NCBI RefSeq assembly: GCF_900099895.1
Contig: NZ_FNDY01000010.1
Location: 84,454 to 148,453 of the forward strand
Direction of reading: 5' to 3'
Length of the DNA stretch: 64,000 nucleotides
Origin: Paenibacillus naphthalenovorans
GTDB taxonomy: Bacteria > Bacillota > Bacilli > Paenibacillales > NBRC-103111
Below the pieces are notes generated by a model that saw only the letters and a program-made list of their open reading frames with translations, did no database searches and had not been told where the DNA came from. Position numbers and translations under genes: made by a program. Positions 54,151 to 61,898 of this stretch are shown one piece after another (within the stretch, counting starts at the first letter, position 1; every line of letters begins with the position of its first letter).

Positions 54151-54451
54151 CGTTCCACCTTCAATCTCATTAATCATTGATTCTATAGTACCATATTTTT
54201 CTTTTCATGTCGATTAATCGGATAATTTAAGGACTTTTGTCATATTCAAAAGACCTATAAGATGGCCGTCCTCTTATCATTCATATAAAATCCCAGGGTT
54301 TACGGCAGATGACGGGGTAGATCGGAGCATGGTTAACCATGCGTTAGAGGGTTGACATGTTGTACTTGGCTTAGGTGAAGATAACATTTATAAATGCTTC
54401 ATCCATGGGAATAATACTTATGCCCTAAAACCAAGGAAGAGGTGTGATTCA

Positions 54452-54595
54452 ATGTCGTACAACTGTTGTTATTGTAATAAGGAAGCAGAAACTGCACACA
54501 GTATTACAGTATATAATAAAAACGGCACTGAAGAACGATTTGAAATCCTCTGTAGTCCTTGTTATGCCGAATGGCTGCTTTCGTTAAAAGGGTAA
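54452..54595 (+). CDS. Small zinc-ribbon-like protein (47 aa)
   Basis: 47 residues beginning MSYNCCYCNKEAETAHSITV and ending EILCSPCYAEWLLSLKG. Two CxxC pairs (CCYC around residues 5-8 and CSPC near 34-37) are spaced as in a treble-clef or rubredoxin-like zinc knuckle. AAGAGGTG SD is about eight bases before the ATG. Not recognised as a named family; may bind metal or nucleic acid. Confidence 0.65.
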   Translation: MSYNCCYCNKEAETAHSITVYNKNGTEERFEILCSPCYAEWLLSLKG

Positions 54596-54744
54596 ATGGA
54601 TGGGGAATTTTCCTAAGGGGGATTCTCCCTCTCTTTCTGATTGATGATTGAGGAGCAAGCGGGTCTTTTAAGCAAAAAAAACTTGATTTGTCAAAACTTT
54701 TCGAAGAGGTATGATCTTGCAACCACCGCTGCACCTCCGAAATA

Positions 54745-54787
54745 AATAAGAACACCCGCCCGTTAACTCCGAGCAGGTGTTCTTATT
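54745..54787. terminator. Bidirectional terminator
   Basis: AATAAGAACACC pairs with GGTGTTCTTATT around a 19-base loop, in the gap between the small zinc-ribbon gene and the convergent acyltransferase gene. Confidence 0.82.
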
Positions 54788-54878
54788 ATTAAGCCTATGG
54801 ACTTTATTAGTTAAAGATTGCACACGGGTTTCGTGTGGATCATTAAGTAGTCTTACAACCAGTGTATACTGCTTTTGA

Positions 54879-55439
54879 CTACTTTCGCAGGAACTCAGCT
54901 ACAACGGAATTTGGAGGAACATCTCTTGTAACCAGTGCTCCGGCTGCAATAACCGCCCCGTCACCAATAGTTACTCCCTTTAAGATGGTTGCTTTACATC
55001 CAATCCAAACCTTATTTCCAATAGTTACAGACGCTGTATCACTATTCCCTTCAATTGAATGATAATCCGTGTCCATTATAGTAACATCCCACGAAATCGC
55101 ACAATCGCTACCTATTGTAACATTGTCCTTACACATAATTTCTGTTCTGCGATTAATATAAGTACGGTCCCCAATTGAAATAACGGCGTGGTCGGTATCT
55201 AGGTAAAAACCTACATTATGGTATAGCAGTACATTATCACCTAAAATCAGCTTAGAATTTTTCCTTGCCGATACTTTTACTTTCCCCGCTACACGCAGAA
55301 ATTCACCGCATTGTTCCGTTTTTTTCCTAAATAAAAATCCCTTCATTAGCCTGACAATCAACACTGGCAATGATTTTAGGGATTTTTTACTGCTAAAGAT
55401 ATTTTCTTTTTTAGGGTAAATACTTCCGATAGCTGGCAT
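54879..55439 (-). CDS. Hexapeptide-repeat acyltransferase
   Basis: 186-residue left-handed beta-helix transferase of the WbbJ/Maa/CapG type. Hexapeptide rungs are visible across residues 60-175 (LILGDNVLLYHNVGFYL, VISIGDRTYINRRTEI, VTIGSDCAISWDVTIMD, VTIGNKVWIGCKATI, VTIGDGAVIAAGALVTRDVP). The TDYHSIEG stretch supplies the catalytic-type His. Likely O-acetylates a surface sugar or antibiotic-like acceptor; no glycan cluster surrounds it. It is an isolated gene of lower GC than its core neighbours, in a region of fragments, so acquisition is plausible. Confidence 0.88.
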   Translation of the reverse strand: MPAIGSIYPKKENIFSSKKSLKSLPVLIVRLMKGFLFRKKTEQCGEFLRVAGKVKVSARKNSKLILGDNVLLYHNVGFYLDTDHAVISIGDRTYINRRTEIMCKDNVTIGSDCAISWDVTIMDTDYHSIEGNSDTASVTIGNKVWIGCKATILKGVTIGDGAVIAAGALVTRDVPPNSVVAEFLRK

Positions 55440-55593
55440 ACTCCCACCGCCTCAACCTATGATTATCTATATAAAGTAAATTTTATAGGAATCCGCGTCG
55501 ATTTTCCACTAATTTTTTCCTTTCATGGTTATAGACTAGACACCGTTTGTACGAATCTTTGCAGAAGACCACTCTTCGCCCTTTTTCCGGGCA

Positions 55594-55621
55594 TAAAAAA
55601 TACCCCGGATCGGCTCGGGGT
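55594..55621 (-). terminator. Intrinsic terminator after the small Cys protein gene
   Basis: Reverse strand ACCCCGAGCCGATCCGGGGT followed by ATTTTTTATG. Confidence 0.75.
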
Positions 55622-55666
55622 TGAGTCTTAATAATATCCCTATAAATCTCCCAATGGTGAAATCCA

Positions 55667-55840
55667 TCACTGTTGCCGTGTCATCAAGGTATAACCCTTT
55701 CCTTCACATTCATCGCAATTAATAAAAACGTCTAATGCGCCAGTACCGCCGCAAGCTTTACAAATTATCATGTTTTCCTTGTCGGTGTCAGGTTTCTTAC
55801 CTATAAACCATTCTACAAACCACTCTTTTATCTTAGTCAT
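55667..55840 (-). CDS. Small DnaJ-type zinc-finger-like protein (57 aa)
   Basis: 57 residues: an amphipathic, Trp-rich N-terminus (MTKIKEWFVEWFIGKK), then two CxxCxGxG-like units, CKACGGTGALD and CDECEGKGYTLM, as in half of the DnaJ zinc-binding region. ATG at 55840 has GGAG seven bases upstream. Similar tiny proteins accompany DnaJ-like or tryptophan-RNA-binding-attenuator-inhibitor (anti-TRAP) proteins; anti-TRAP resemblance is limited to the Cys pattern. Function unknown. Confidence 0.65.
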   Translation of the reverse strand: MTKIKEWFVEWFIGKKPDTDKENMIICKACGGTGALDVFINCDECEGKGYTLMTRQQ

Positions 55841-56075
55841 AACGCTGCTCCGAGCCAATTGAAAATCCCCCTTGTCATATTACATCTAGAGATTCTCAAT
55901 CCATTTTAACACCGAGTTGAAAATTTTATATCAATTTGTTATCTAATTATGATCAAATTATTATCAATTTATTACCGAATTTCTTCATCAACAAGCGTGA
56001 GGGTAGACATGTTGTTATGTCGCTAAAGATGAGAGAAAACCATAAACGGATAGCTGAGCGTATGGATGGTCAAGC
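55841..56075. other. AT-rich intergenic stretch bordering mobile-element remnants
   Basis: Low GC, with direct TTATCAATTTATTACC-like and TTATGATCAAATTATT repeats near 55930-55980. No gene or terminator can be supported, apart from the promoter region of the small Cys protein gene. Confidence 0.4.
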
Positions 56076-56198
56076 GTGAAGATGTTGGACTGGTATGCTC
56101 ACATTACACCGTACATGCAGAAGGAAACTGCGGACGCATTCGGGAAATGTTCTTTTCGGCACCAATTGCCATTTGGACGTCTTATGAAAAGTACATAA
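56076..56198 (+). pseudogene. C-terminal remnant of a tyrosine recombinase/integrase
   Basis: A 40-codon frame reading MLDWYAHITPYMQKETADAF and then a divergent tail. The YxHITPxMQxExAxxF pattern is that of the segment following the catalytic tyrosine region in phage-type integrases (typically TYSHVTPxMQ). The rest of the gene is missing. It sits next to an IS remnant and about 1.1 kb from tRNA-Val, consistent with a decayed integrative element. Confidence 0.5.
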
Positions 56199-56220
56199 AA
56201 AGCAAAAAAACTTGATTCCT

Positions 56221-57180
56221 CATTTTCAGGCTGTCGAGAAAGTCTCGATAGCTTTCTTTATACTAAAAAAATTTAATATAGGTAACACATGAACTAGACG
56301 GTGAAGAGCATGCTTCGTTCTAATAACGGTAAACAAAATCCTATGAATTTGTATCTATCGAAGATCTCGTTCCTCAAGATCACATGCTTCGCAAGATCGA
56401 CAAATACATCAGCTTTGAATTCATTAGAGAAAAAGTAAAGCCTCTGTACTGCGAAGATAACGGGAGACCGGCCATTGTTCCTGTGATCCTCTTTAAGATG
56501 ATCTTTCTCGGCTACTTTTACGGCAATCGTTCGGAGCGGCGCTTAGAACAAGATATTCAAACCAAGCGTATCGTTGGTTTCTTGGTAGTGTTCAAAACTA
56601 ATTAGCGAAAATTGTTCAAAAGGTCTTGACGGTTACAACAGATCGCGTTCCAGACCACACAACCATTAGTTGGAACCGACGCAAACGGTTCAAGGATACA
56701 GCGATCTTCCAAGAGGTGTTCGATGAAATCGTCCTTCAAGCCGTTCAACATCGAATGGTCGGAGGTAGGGTTCTCATCTCAGACTCCACGCATATTAAAG
56801 CCAACGCCAACAAACACAAGTTCACGAAACAACAGGTGCTGCAAAACACGAAGGATTACATAGAGGAACTCAACGACGCGGTGGAGGAGGATCGCAAGAA
56901 TCATGGAAAAAGCTCTAAAACCAAGAGAGGAAGTGATCGAGCATAAGGAAATTAAAGTGAGCAAGACAGATCCCGAAAGTGGCTATATGGTTAGAGAAGG
57001 AAAGCCCGAAGGATTTTATTATTTAGACCATCGTACCGTCGATATGAACTACAACATCATTACGGATGTACATGCACTGCTTACGTTGAACGATTGGACC
57101 GACAGGTAAAGCGTTTCGGCTTTAAAGTCGAAGCCGTAGCTCTGGATTCGGGTTATTTAACCAATTATCCAAGTAGCTCC
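56221..57180 (+). mobile_element. Decayed insertion sequence, IS1182-like
   Basis: The left end has an imperfect palindrome (56230-56252: GCTGTCGAGA and TCTCGATAGC around three bases), typical of ends in this IS group. The transposase inside is broken. The right end is not found; homology stops near 57170, so the element is truncated there. Confidence 0.65.
56310..57168 (+). pseudogene. Transposase, IS1182-like, multiply frameshifted and truncated
   Basis: Pieces in order: MLRSNNGKQNP in frame 1; after a one-base shift, YEFVSIEDLVPQDHMLRKID with IVPVILFKMIFLGYFYGNRS and ERRLEQDIQTKR; an interruption of about 40 bases near 56590; then VPDHTTISWNRRKRFKDTAI and GGRVLISDSTHIKANANKHK (DDE-type Asp). 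Another frame gives GYMVREGKPEGFYYLDHRTV and a last piece ends at VEAVALDSGYLTN. The C-terminal third, with the last catalytic residue, is gone. Non-functional. Confidence 0.8.
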
Positions 57181-57247
57181 TCTATGAAACCACATTATAA
57201 ATTATCACAAAATAAAAAAGCCCTTGAATATCAAGGACATTTTGGGA

Positions 57248-57320
57248 TGACCTGTAGTGGGCTCGAACCACTGACCCCCACCCTGTCAAGATGGTGCTCT
57301 CCCAGCTGAGCTAACAAGTC
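57248..57320 (-). tRNA. tRNA-Val (GAC)
   Basis: 73-base cloverleaf: acceptor GACTTGT/ACAGGTC, D-arm GCTC/GAGC, anticodon stem CCATC/GGTGG with loop TTGACAG (anticodon GAC), T-arm AGTGG-TTCGAGC-CCACT, discriminator A. CCA is not encoded. It borders the decayed IS/integrase region. Confidence 0.93.
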
Positions 57321-57347
57321 ATAACATCAAATATTATTTCTGCGTAT

Positions 57348-57376
57348 ATAATACCAATCTCATGAGTAAAAGTCAA
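57348..57376 (-). promoter_or_regulatory. Promoter of tRNA-Val
   Basis: Reverse strand TTGACT (57371-57376), 17-base spacer, TATTAT (57348-57353), about 25 bases upstream of the tRNA. Confidence 0.72.
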
Positions 57377-57538
57377 CACTTTTTAGACAGCACTTTTTTT
57401 CTTCCGCTCGCCTTTCTATCGTTCCATTTAAATATGAAAAAAATTTAGAAAAATCTATAAAAAAAATGTGTCTTAAATCACAATTTTGGGCATATAATAT
57501 GTCTATAATTGTCACATCGACGCGAAAGGAGATCATTT

Positions 57539-57703
57539 ATGTACTATTGCATTGCATGTAATAAGGTGCATCCTCCCTTGTCAACAAAGAATGAAATAAT
57601 TTTTAAGACCGGCTTTCATTACATTAATTCTACTATGTACAGCGCCGGAATATGCAAGGCTGTCCCCGAACCGGAGGAATTGCAAAAATCAGTGACAGCC
57701 TAA
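57539..57703 (+). CDS. Small Cys-containing protein (54 aa)
   Basis: 54 residues starting MYYCIACNKVHPPLSTKNEI and ending PEPEELQKSVTA. One CxxC pair near the N-terminus and a third Cys further on; no membrane helix. AAAGGAGA SD lies eight bases before the ATG, and GCATATAATATG upstream offers a TATAAT -10 box. Function unknown, not recognised. Confidence 0.62.
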   Translation: MYYCIACNKVHPPLSTKNEIIFKTGFHYINSTMYSAGICKAVPEPEELQKSVTA

Positions 57704-57716
57704 GCCAGGCAAGCAC

Positions 57717-57965
57717 TCATTCGTTGACGGGAGCTTTCCCGTCTTTTGTATTGTGATTCATCCATACCCGTACGGTTAGTACGATAGTCAAGATCACCAG
57801 CCCGGCAAAGCATACAACGCCTGCCGATACATACAGCCAGTCGGAAAGGGTTGGCTGCGGATCCTCCCCGGCACATGCACAGGCCAAGGATGGCTTTACA
57901 TAGGACATCCCTAACCATAGCAAGGGCAATAGATATATGAACATTTTATACATCTGTCTTTTCAT
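57717..57965 (-). CDS. Small membrane protein with signal-like N-terminus
   Basis: 82 residues: N-terminal hydrophobic segment with a possible cleavage or lipid site at LACACAGED (residues 28-36), a short external loop, one further helix (WLYVSAGVVCFAGLVILTIVLTV) and a polar tail. GAGGAG SD eight bases before the ATG. It converges on the small gene to the left and is divergent from the gene at 58116. Unknown function. Confidence 0.66.
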   Translation of the reverse strand: MKRQMYKMFIYLLPLLWLGMSYVKPSLACACAGEDPQPTLSDWLYVSAGVVCFAGLVILTIVLTVRVWMNHNTKDGKAPVNE

Positions 57966-58115
57966 ATCGTTCTCCTCTTCTTTTCAAGCGCCAGTACGTT
58001 CCTAATAGAGTAGACGGGAGACATCCGACGAAGGTTCCGCATCCAAAAAAGTGGTGTTTTCAACAACCCTTTTCGTGTAAAATAAAGCATATAACCCTTA
58101 CAGGAGGCAATTTCT

Positions 58116-58274
58116 ATGAAAATTGTGATTTCTGCATCCGAGGCGATGGAAAAGGGAGTATGGATTGAACTGCTCAAGCTTTTCGGCAGAGACAAGGATG
58201 AGGATTTTTTGCCTAATGAAGAGTTCATTTTAACAGAAGAACAAGCGGTGCAGTTAAAGCTGATTACAAAATAA
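58116..58274 (+). CDS. Small conserved protein (52 aa) upstream of DUF2905
   Basis: 52 residues: MKIVISASEAMEKGVWIELL followed by KLFGRDKDEDFLPNEEFILT and a helix (EEQAVQLKLI). Acidic and soluble. ACAGGAGG SD eight or nine bases before the ATG. It is followed 12 bases later by a DUF2905 gene, clearly one operon. Unrecognised family. Confidence 0.72.
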   Translation: MKIVISASEAMEKGVWIELLKLFGRDKDEDFLPNEEFILTEEQAVQLKLITK

Positions 58275-58286
58275 GGAGCGGCAAGT

Positions 58287-58508
58287 ATGGATTCGATTCC
58301 CAAGCTGTTGATCTGGGGCGGAGTGGTTATGATCGTCGTCGGACTCCTGTGGTCCGTAGGCGGAAAATTTTTGAATCTTGGCCGGCTTCCGGGCGACATT
58401 GTCGTGGAGAAAGAGAATGTAAAATTTTATTTTCCGATAGTTACGTGTATTGTGATCAGTGTCGTCTTATCGCTCGGCATGATGGTCATCCGTTGGTTTA
58501 CAAAATAA
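58287..58508 (+). CDS. DUF2905 small membrane protein
   Basis: 73 residues with two transmembrane helices (IPKLLIWGGVVMIVVGLLWS and YFPIVTCIVISVVLSLGMMV) flanking the hallmark loop LGRLPGDIVVEKENVKFYFP. This loop defines DUF2905, a family of unknown role in Firmicutes and other bacteria. AAGGAG SD eight bases before the ATG. Second gene of a two-gene operon, followed by a hairpin. Confidence 0.92.
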   Translation: MDSIPKLLIWGGVVMIVVGLLWSVGGKFLNLGRLPGDIVVEKENVKFYFPIVTCIVISVVLSLGMMVIRWFTK

Positions 58509-58530
58509 GGCGCCCCTTACGGGATGCCTT
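58507..58530. terminator. Terminator-like hairpin after DUF2905
   Basis: AAGGCGCCC and GGGATGCCTT pair with one mismatch around CTTAC. T tract weak; may serve both convergent genes. Confidence 0.5.
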
Positions 58531-58546
58531 ATGGACATGAAACCTG

Positions 58547-58750
58547 CTATTTCCGTTTCCCATTCCTTGAACTCCAATCGATGGAGCTATCTTTCGGTTC
58601 GGTTATGTTGATATTTTCGTTGCGTACCATCTGAGATAAATCATCGATCGTTTGATCGAGGAGTTCACCCTTGTGTTTGGAAAATAACCGGCGCCTTTCT
58701 TTAAGCAGAATCTCCAGTATCAGTTTTTTTTGACTCTTGCTGAACAGCAT
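58547..58750 (-). CDS. Small hypothetical protein
   Basis: 67 residues, basic N-terminal helix (SKSQKKLILEILLKERRRLF) and acidic C-terminal part (DDLSQMVRNENINITEPKDS). Unknown. ATG at 58750 has AGGTGA eight bases upstream; a GTG four codons earlier touches that SD. It follows the Cys-rich small gene by 12 bases on the same strand, and the VOC gene before that, as one likely operon. Confidence 0.65.
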   Translation of the reverse strand: MLFSKSQKKLILEILLKERRRLFSKHKGELLDQTIDDLSQMVRNENINITEPKDSSIDWSSRNGKRK

Positions 58751-58762
58751 AACGTTGTTCAC

Positions 58763-58957
58763 CTAGCTTTTAGTTTTTTTCTCAAACGCCATGCACGGCT
58801 TTCCTGAGGATCGCTTTACCAATGCCGAAGGCAGGTCGTTCGTCTTGAATCCGTAGAATCGGCAGCCTCTGGGAAAGCCCGGGTCCCATGTCACATAAAA
58901 GTATTTACACAAAAAGCAATTTATTCTCTCTTGAACGGCAGCGTTGTCGTTCTTCAT
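58763..58957 (-). CDS. Conserved small Cys protein (64 aa)
   Basis: 64 residues with RINCFLCKYFYVTWDPGFPR and GCRFYGFKTNDLPSALVKRS, then GKPCMAFEKK. The CxxCKYFYVTWDPxFPxGCxxYGFK pattern is widely conserved in Firmicutes and Proteobacteria, sometimes annotated as uracil-DNA glycosylase in error; four cysteines suggest a small metal site. Start codon overlaps the end of the upstream VOC gene region (3-base gap), so they are co-transcribed. Confidence 0.78.
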   Translation of the reverse strand: MKNDNAAVQERINCFLCKYFYVTWDPGFPRGCRFYGFKTNDLPSALVKRSSGKPCMAFEKKTKS

Positions 58958-58960
58958 GCA

Positions 58961-59356
58961 TCAACTCGAGCGGGTGGATTGAAAGAATTCGATCCATTCT
59001 CCATCCGGTCCGTAGAAGAAGAAATATCTTGAACCGTTAGGCAGTGTCGTAATTTCTTGATCGATGAGCTCAACGTCCATCCGGCTAATCCGGGCCCACT
59101 CTTCTTCAATGTCATCGACCGTGAATGCAAGGTGATGCACCTTGCCCTCCTGCGGAAGCCCGTCGTTATAGCCTTGAATCAGTTCCAGCTCCGTTTCGCC
59201 AGCCTGTCCGAAGCCGAGGAAAGCAAGCTTGATCACTCCATTCGAATGATCCAGCTTATCTTTCAACTCTAATCCGACCACTTCTTTATAGAATCGAACC
59301 GAAGTATCGATGTCCTTTACCATGACACCGACATGTTCTACCTTTCTGCCTGCCAA
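58961..59356 (-). CDS. VOC (glyoxalase/bleomycin-resistance fold) family protein
   Basis: 131-residue single VOC module pair. VEHVGVMVKDIDTSVRFYKEVVGLEL opens the first beta-alpha-beta unit, GKVHHLAFTVDDIEEEW the second, and SRYFFFYGPDGEWIEFFQ ends with the metal-type Glu. Metal ligands His8, Glu-type positions in TELELIQ, His in VHHLAF and the terminal Glu fit a glyoxalase I-like site, but substrate is undefined. TTG start supported by GAGGAG about ten bases upstream. Confidence 0.88.
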   Translation of the reverse strand: MAGRKVEHVGVMVKDIDTSVRFYKEVVGLELKDKLDHSNGVIKLAFLGFGQAGETELELIQGYNDGLPQEGKVHHLAFTVDDIEEEWARISRMDVELIDQEITTLPNGSRYFFFYGPDGEWIEFFQSTRSS

Positions 59357-59527
59357 GTTATTCCGCTCCTCTCTTCATTCATCCTATTCCCATCTATTAT
59401 ATCATAAATCAACATTAGGCTGGAGTACCGGCGATGCTGTTCACGCCATTTATGAGTCCGCGGCCATATGCTGTTTGGTAGTTTCATCTTCCCGCTTGTT
59501 CTGAAACATTACAAAAACAAAAAACAA

Positions 59528-59545
59528 AGACCCGTTCCCGGGTCT
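59528..59545 (-). terminator. Terminator of the gerP operon
   Basis: AGACCCG-TTCC-CGGGTCT, followed on the reverse strand by TTGTTTTTTG. It lies directly beyond the gerPE stop. Confidence 0.82.
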
Positions 59546-59552
59546 CAAATGT

Positions 59553-59939
59553 CTACTTTGGCCGTAAGCCGCGGAGCAGCTGCCGGATATGCTTGATTCG
59601 GGATTCCGAGCGGATCGATATAATCGATCCAATCTGGACTAAAGAGGATGTGGAAATGGCCAGCACCTCCACATTATTGACATGTATAGCACCTGAAACC
59701 TGATGTGTGGACATATGAACTTCACGCGCTTGTCTCGGTACCGGGAGAGGCGCCGAGAAAATCGGGTACGCTTTGAGATTGCCTTCCTTCCCGTGATACG
59801 CAGGAATCTCCCGATGAACCGCTAAAGCGAGAGTTACCGGCGAGAAGTCTCCCAGATCCCCTGCATTCAAGGCGGAAGCATAACCGATATTATAAATCAT
59901 GACCCGGTTTACCACCGAGGTCCTGACCGGGAGCGCCAT
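59553..59939 (-). CDS. gerPE: Spore germination protein GerPE
   Basis: 128-residue member of the gerP cluster, needed for germinants to cross the spore coat. RTSVVNRVMIYNIGYASALNAGDLGDF-type start, then VLAISTSSLVQIGSI, the strand pattern shared by GerP proteins. ATG at 59939 (MALPVR) has TGGAGG seven bases upstream; an ATG two codons earlier overlaps the gerPD stop. Last gene of gerPABCDE. Confidence 0.88.
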   Translation of the reverse strand: MALPVRTSVVNRVMIYNIGYASALNAGDLGDFSPVTLALAVHREIPAYHGKEGNLKAYPIFSAPLPVPRQAREVHMSTHQVSGAIHVNNVEVLAISTSSLVQIGSIISIRSESRIKHIRQLLRGLRPK

Positions 59940-59941
59940 GC

Positions 59942-60121
59942 TCATTCCTCCAGAGGCAGCGGTTCGAGAGGCCCGATAATCAGCGACTCCGGCGGGGTAT
60001 CGAACACACTGGACAAATAGATGACCTGCGTATCGCCTATGAGAAAAACGGACGAACTGGCAACAGCGGTCACCTTCACATTCCCGACGTTAAGCGCCTT
60101 ATTTTCCACCTTTAGAATCAT
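59942..60121 (-). CDS. gerPD: Spore germination protein GerPD
   Basis: 59 residues, short as in Bacillus. MILKVENKALNVGNVKVTAV followed by ASSSVFLIGDTQVIYLSSVF and a Pro/Leu-rich end. The SSSVFLIGD segment is the GerPA/PB/PD/PF-type repeat. It overlaps the end of gerPC by 23 bases and its stop abuts the gerPE start, so the three are tightly coupled. Confidence 0.9.
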   Translation of the reverse strand: MILKVENKALNVGNVKVTAVASSSVFLIGDTQVIYLSSVFDTPPESLIIGPLEPLPLEE

Positions 60122-60725
60122 TCGCAGCGCCCCCCTCTTGATTCATTTTCATTACATACTGCTTCATCGCCAAACGGATATCTCCAATGACTTTATCCGT
60201 AATGATCTGCTCCTGCTCCATCGTAAGCACCGCCTGCTTCGGGTCTACCATCGAATCCAAATAATACTCGATCCTCTGTGCGGCTTGCCCTTTTAAATCT
60301 CCGATGACAAAATCCGAAAAGTCCTGACCGAACTCCACCCCATACATGGCTTCAAGGTCGGCCAGCTCCTCAGGGCAGGATCGCCGCAAATAATCATAGA
60401 CCTGTTTCTGAATGCGGGCAAAGGATTCCGATCGGGCTGTATTGGTTCCGATGGCCTGCCCTCCTGCCGTGGCGTCATCCAATGATTGAGCCCCTAAGCC
60501 TGTCGGGGACAAGCCTACATTTAATGTGCCTTCCAATGTTTCCACTTTTAATTGGTCGAATTTGTATTCAATCCTTTCGATAGTCACCCCTCGCTGCCCC
60601 TTTAGCGAATCCAGTTCTCGTTCAATGAGTTCGATACGTCCCTCCAAATTCCGGATGCGTTCGGTTTGCCACCTCAAATACTCGTTTAACTGATGAAAGT
60701 AAGACTCAGGGTAGGATGAATTCAT
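60099..60725 (-). CDS. gerPC: Spore germination protein GerPC
   Basis: 208-residue largest member of the cluster. N-terminal coiled coil (YFHQLNEYLRWQTERIRNLEGRIELIERELDSLK), then GVTIERIEYKFDQLKVETLEGTLNVGLSP, the GerPC core, and a C-terminal helical domain (RIEYYLDSMVDPKQAVLTME). Lies between gerPB and gerPD in the standard order. In B. subtilis gerP is transcribed late in the mother cell; the same is expected here. Confidence 0.93.
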   Translation of the reverse strand: MNSSYPESYFHQLNEYLRWQTERIRNLEGRIELIERELDSLKGQRGVTIERIEYKFDQLKVETLEGTLNVGLSPTGLGAQSLDDATAGGQAIGTNTARSESFARIQKQVYDYLRRSCPEELADLEAMYGVEFGQDFSDFVIGDLKGQAAQRIEYYLDSMVDPKQAVLTMEQEQIITDKVIGDIRLAMKQYVMKMNQEGGAANDSKGGK

Positions 60726-60739
60726 CGAATATTCCTCCG

Positions 60740-60958
60740 TTAACGGGAAGGTGCAGGAAGAGGCACAAAAGGTACGGCGGACGGAACCGCAAACGTCCCT
60801 CCCAATTCAGGAGCAGGTCCGGTAAACCCTCCCGTATTATACAAATTCGCCAAGGCGCGAATCGTTCCGGCTGTTCCGATCTGAACTACGGACGAATTCG
60901 TCACCGCGCCGATTCTGAGCTGGTGTATGACGATATTCTGATGAATGGTCAGCTGCAT
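60740..60958 (-). CDS. gerPB: Spore germination protein GerPB
   Basis: 72 residues: QLTIHQNIVIHQLRIGAVTN and SSVVQIGTAGTIRALANLYN match GerPB, with a Pro/Ala-rich tail. I begin at the ATG at 60958, four bases after the gerPA stop, because the family starts there; the longer frame overlaps gerPA. SD AGGTG is about 12 bases upstream, inside gerPA. Confidence 0.9.
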   Translation of the reverse strand: MQLTIHQNIVIHQLRIGAVTNSSVVQIGTAGTIRALANLYNTGGFTGPAPELGGTFAVPSAVPFVPLPAPSR

Positions 60959-60962
60959 AGAA

Positions 60963-61199
60963 TTAGACGACACCTGCCTTATCCGCCGAGGAAATGTTGG
61001 AATCGAATACGTCATTATCATAAGTATTGGTCGAACTGACTACATTGTAGGTTCTTACATTTTCGCCGGTATTAAAAGAACCTGCCCCTGCAAAGGTTTT
61101 GGCTATCGTCTTGGGAGCCAATTGGATCGCGTCGCCGATGTGCACTACGGAGCCTGTACCTACACTCACAATCTTAATTGCACCCACGATGGCCGGCAT
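60963..61199 (-). CDS. gerPA: Spore germination protein GerPA
   Basis: 78 residues: MPAIVGAIKIVSVGTGSVVH and IGDAIQLAPKTIAKTFAGAG, then SFNTGENVRTYNVVSSTNTY. This is the GerPA/GerPF family pattern (IGD, PK, GAGSFNTG). First gene of the reverse-strand gerPABCDE operon, preceded by a plausible sigma-K promoter. Confidence 0.93.
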   Translation of the reverse strand: MPAIVGAIKIVSVGTGSVVHIGDAIQLAPKTIAKTFAGAGSFNTGENVRTYNVVSSTNTYDNDVFDSNISSADKAGVV

Positions 61200-61232
61200 G
61201 GCAGCAACACCTTACCCGTTATGGATTTGATT

Positions 61233-61258
61233 CATTATATGTTCTGATCCCAGAAAGT
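61233..61258 (-). promoter_or_regulatory. Possible sigma-K promoter of the gerP operon
   Basis: Reverse strand AC (61257-61258), 15-base spacer and CATATAATG (61233-61241), close to the sigma-K consensus AC-N16-CATANNNTA, about 34 bases before gerPA. gerP is sigma-K-dependent in B. subtilis; the site itself is an inference. Confidence 0.5.
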
Positions 61259-61330
61259 ATGTGTTTTGCTTCGTTATCAAGGTTATCCTTTGCGTTTCAC
61301 ATTCATATACTGAAGCAGTAAGGAGAGTGG

Positions 61331-61810
61331 ATGATCATGGACGAAAACAAAAATAACAACAATTTCTTCGATATAAATTGGAAAAATTTCGAGCAATTTT
61401 TTGGCGGGAAGCTGCCTTTTACAGGACCCATGAACCCGGGGAAGGAGAGTGAACCTATGGCATGGGTTGAAAATTATGTAAAGAACGTCATGAAGCAAGC
61501 GATGCCGAATATGGATTCCCCTTCACTCAAGCATCATTTTCATACCGAGATTTTTGATACTCACAACAATGTTATTGTGAAAGTCCATGTCCCGGATAAA
61601 GCGCAAGCACGCAAGCTGAGGGTTAAGCTGAACCTGAACCAAGTTCGCCTGGAGGGGCTGCCGGACAACAAAACGCAGACCATCCGATTGGCCAGTCTGG
61701 TGGTTCCCGAAAGCTGTAAAGCGGTCTATCGAAACGGCATTCTGCAGCTCCACATACGAAAGCAAAGTGCGGAGAACCCTTACCAGGAAATCGATATCCG
61801 GTTTACGTAA
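61331..61810 (+). CDS. Hsp20/alpha-crystallin-like protein, GerT/YocM/CotM type
   Basis: 159-residue protein. The N-terminus is Asn-rich (DENKNNNNFFDINWKNFEQF), the C-terminal 95 residues form an alpha-crystallin-like beta sandwich: FHTEIFDTHNNVIVKVHVPD, LNLNQVRLEGLPD, and CKAVYRNGILQLHIRK, the last resembling the GILxLxLxK end strand of small heat-shock proteins. Position next to gerP and the family (GerT of B. cereus, coat-associated CotM) suggest a spore role. Divergent from gerPABCDE and convergent with a gerPF-like gene. ATG at 61331; another at 61337. Confidence 0.72.
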   Translation: MIMDENKNNNNFFDINWKNFEQFFGGKLPFTGPMNPGKESEPMAWVENYVKNVMKQAMPNMDSPSLKHHFHTEIFDTHNNVIVKVHVPDKAQARKLRVKLNLNQVRLEGLPDNKTQTIRLASLVVPESCKAVYRNGILQLHIRKQSAENPYQEIDIRFT

Positions 61811-61898
61811 AATACAAATCAGCGCATCCCGTCCGTTTTCGTTCAGTACGGAGAGATGCGCATCGGACTAACGCTGCATCGCCGGCACGATATGCGGC

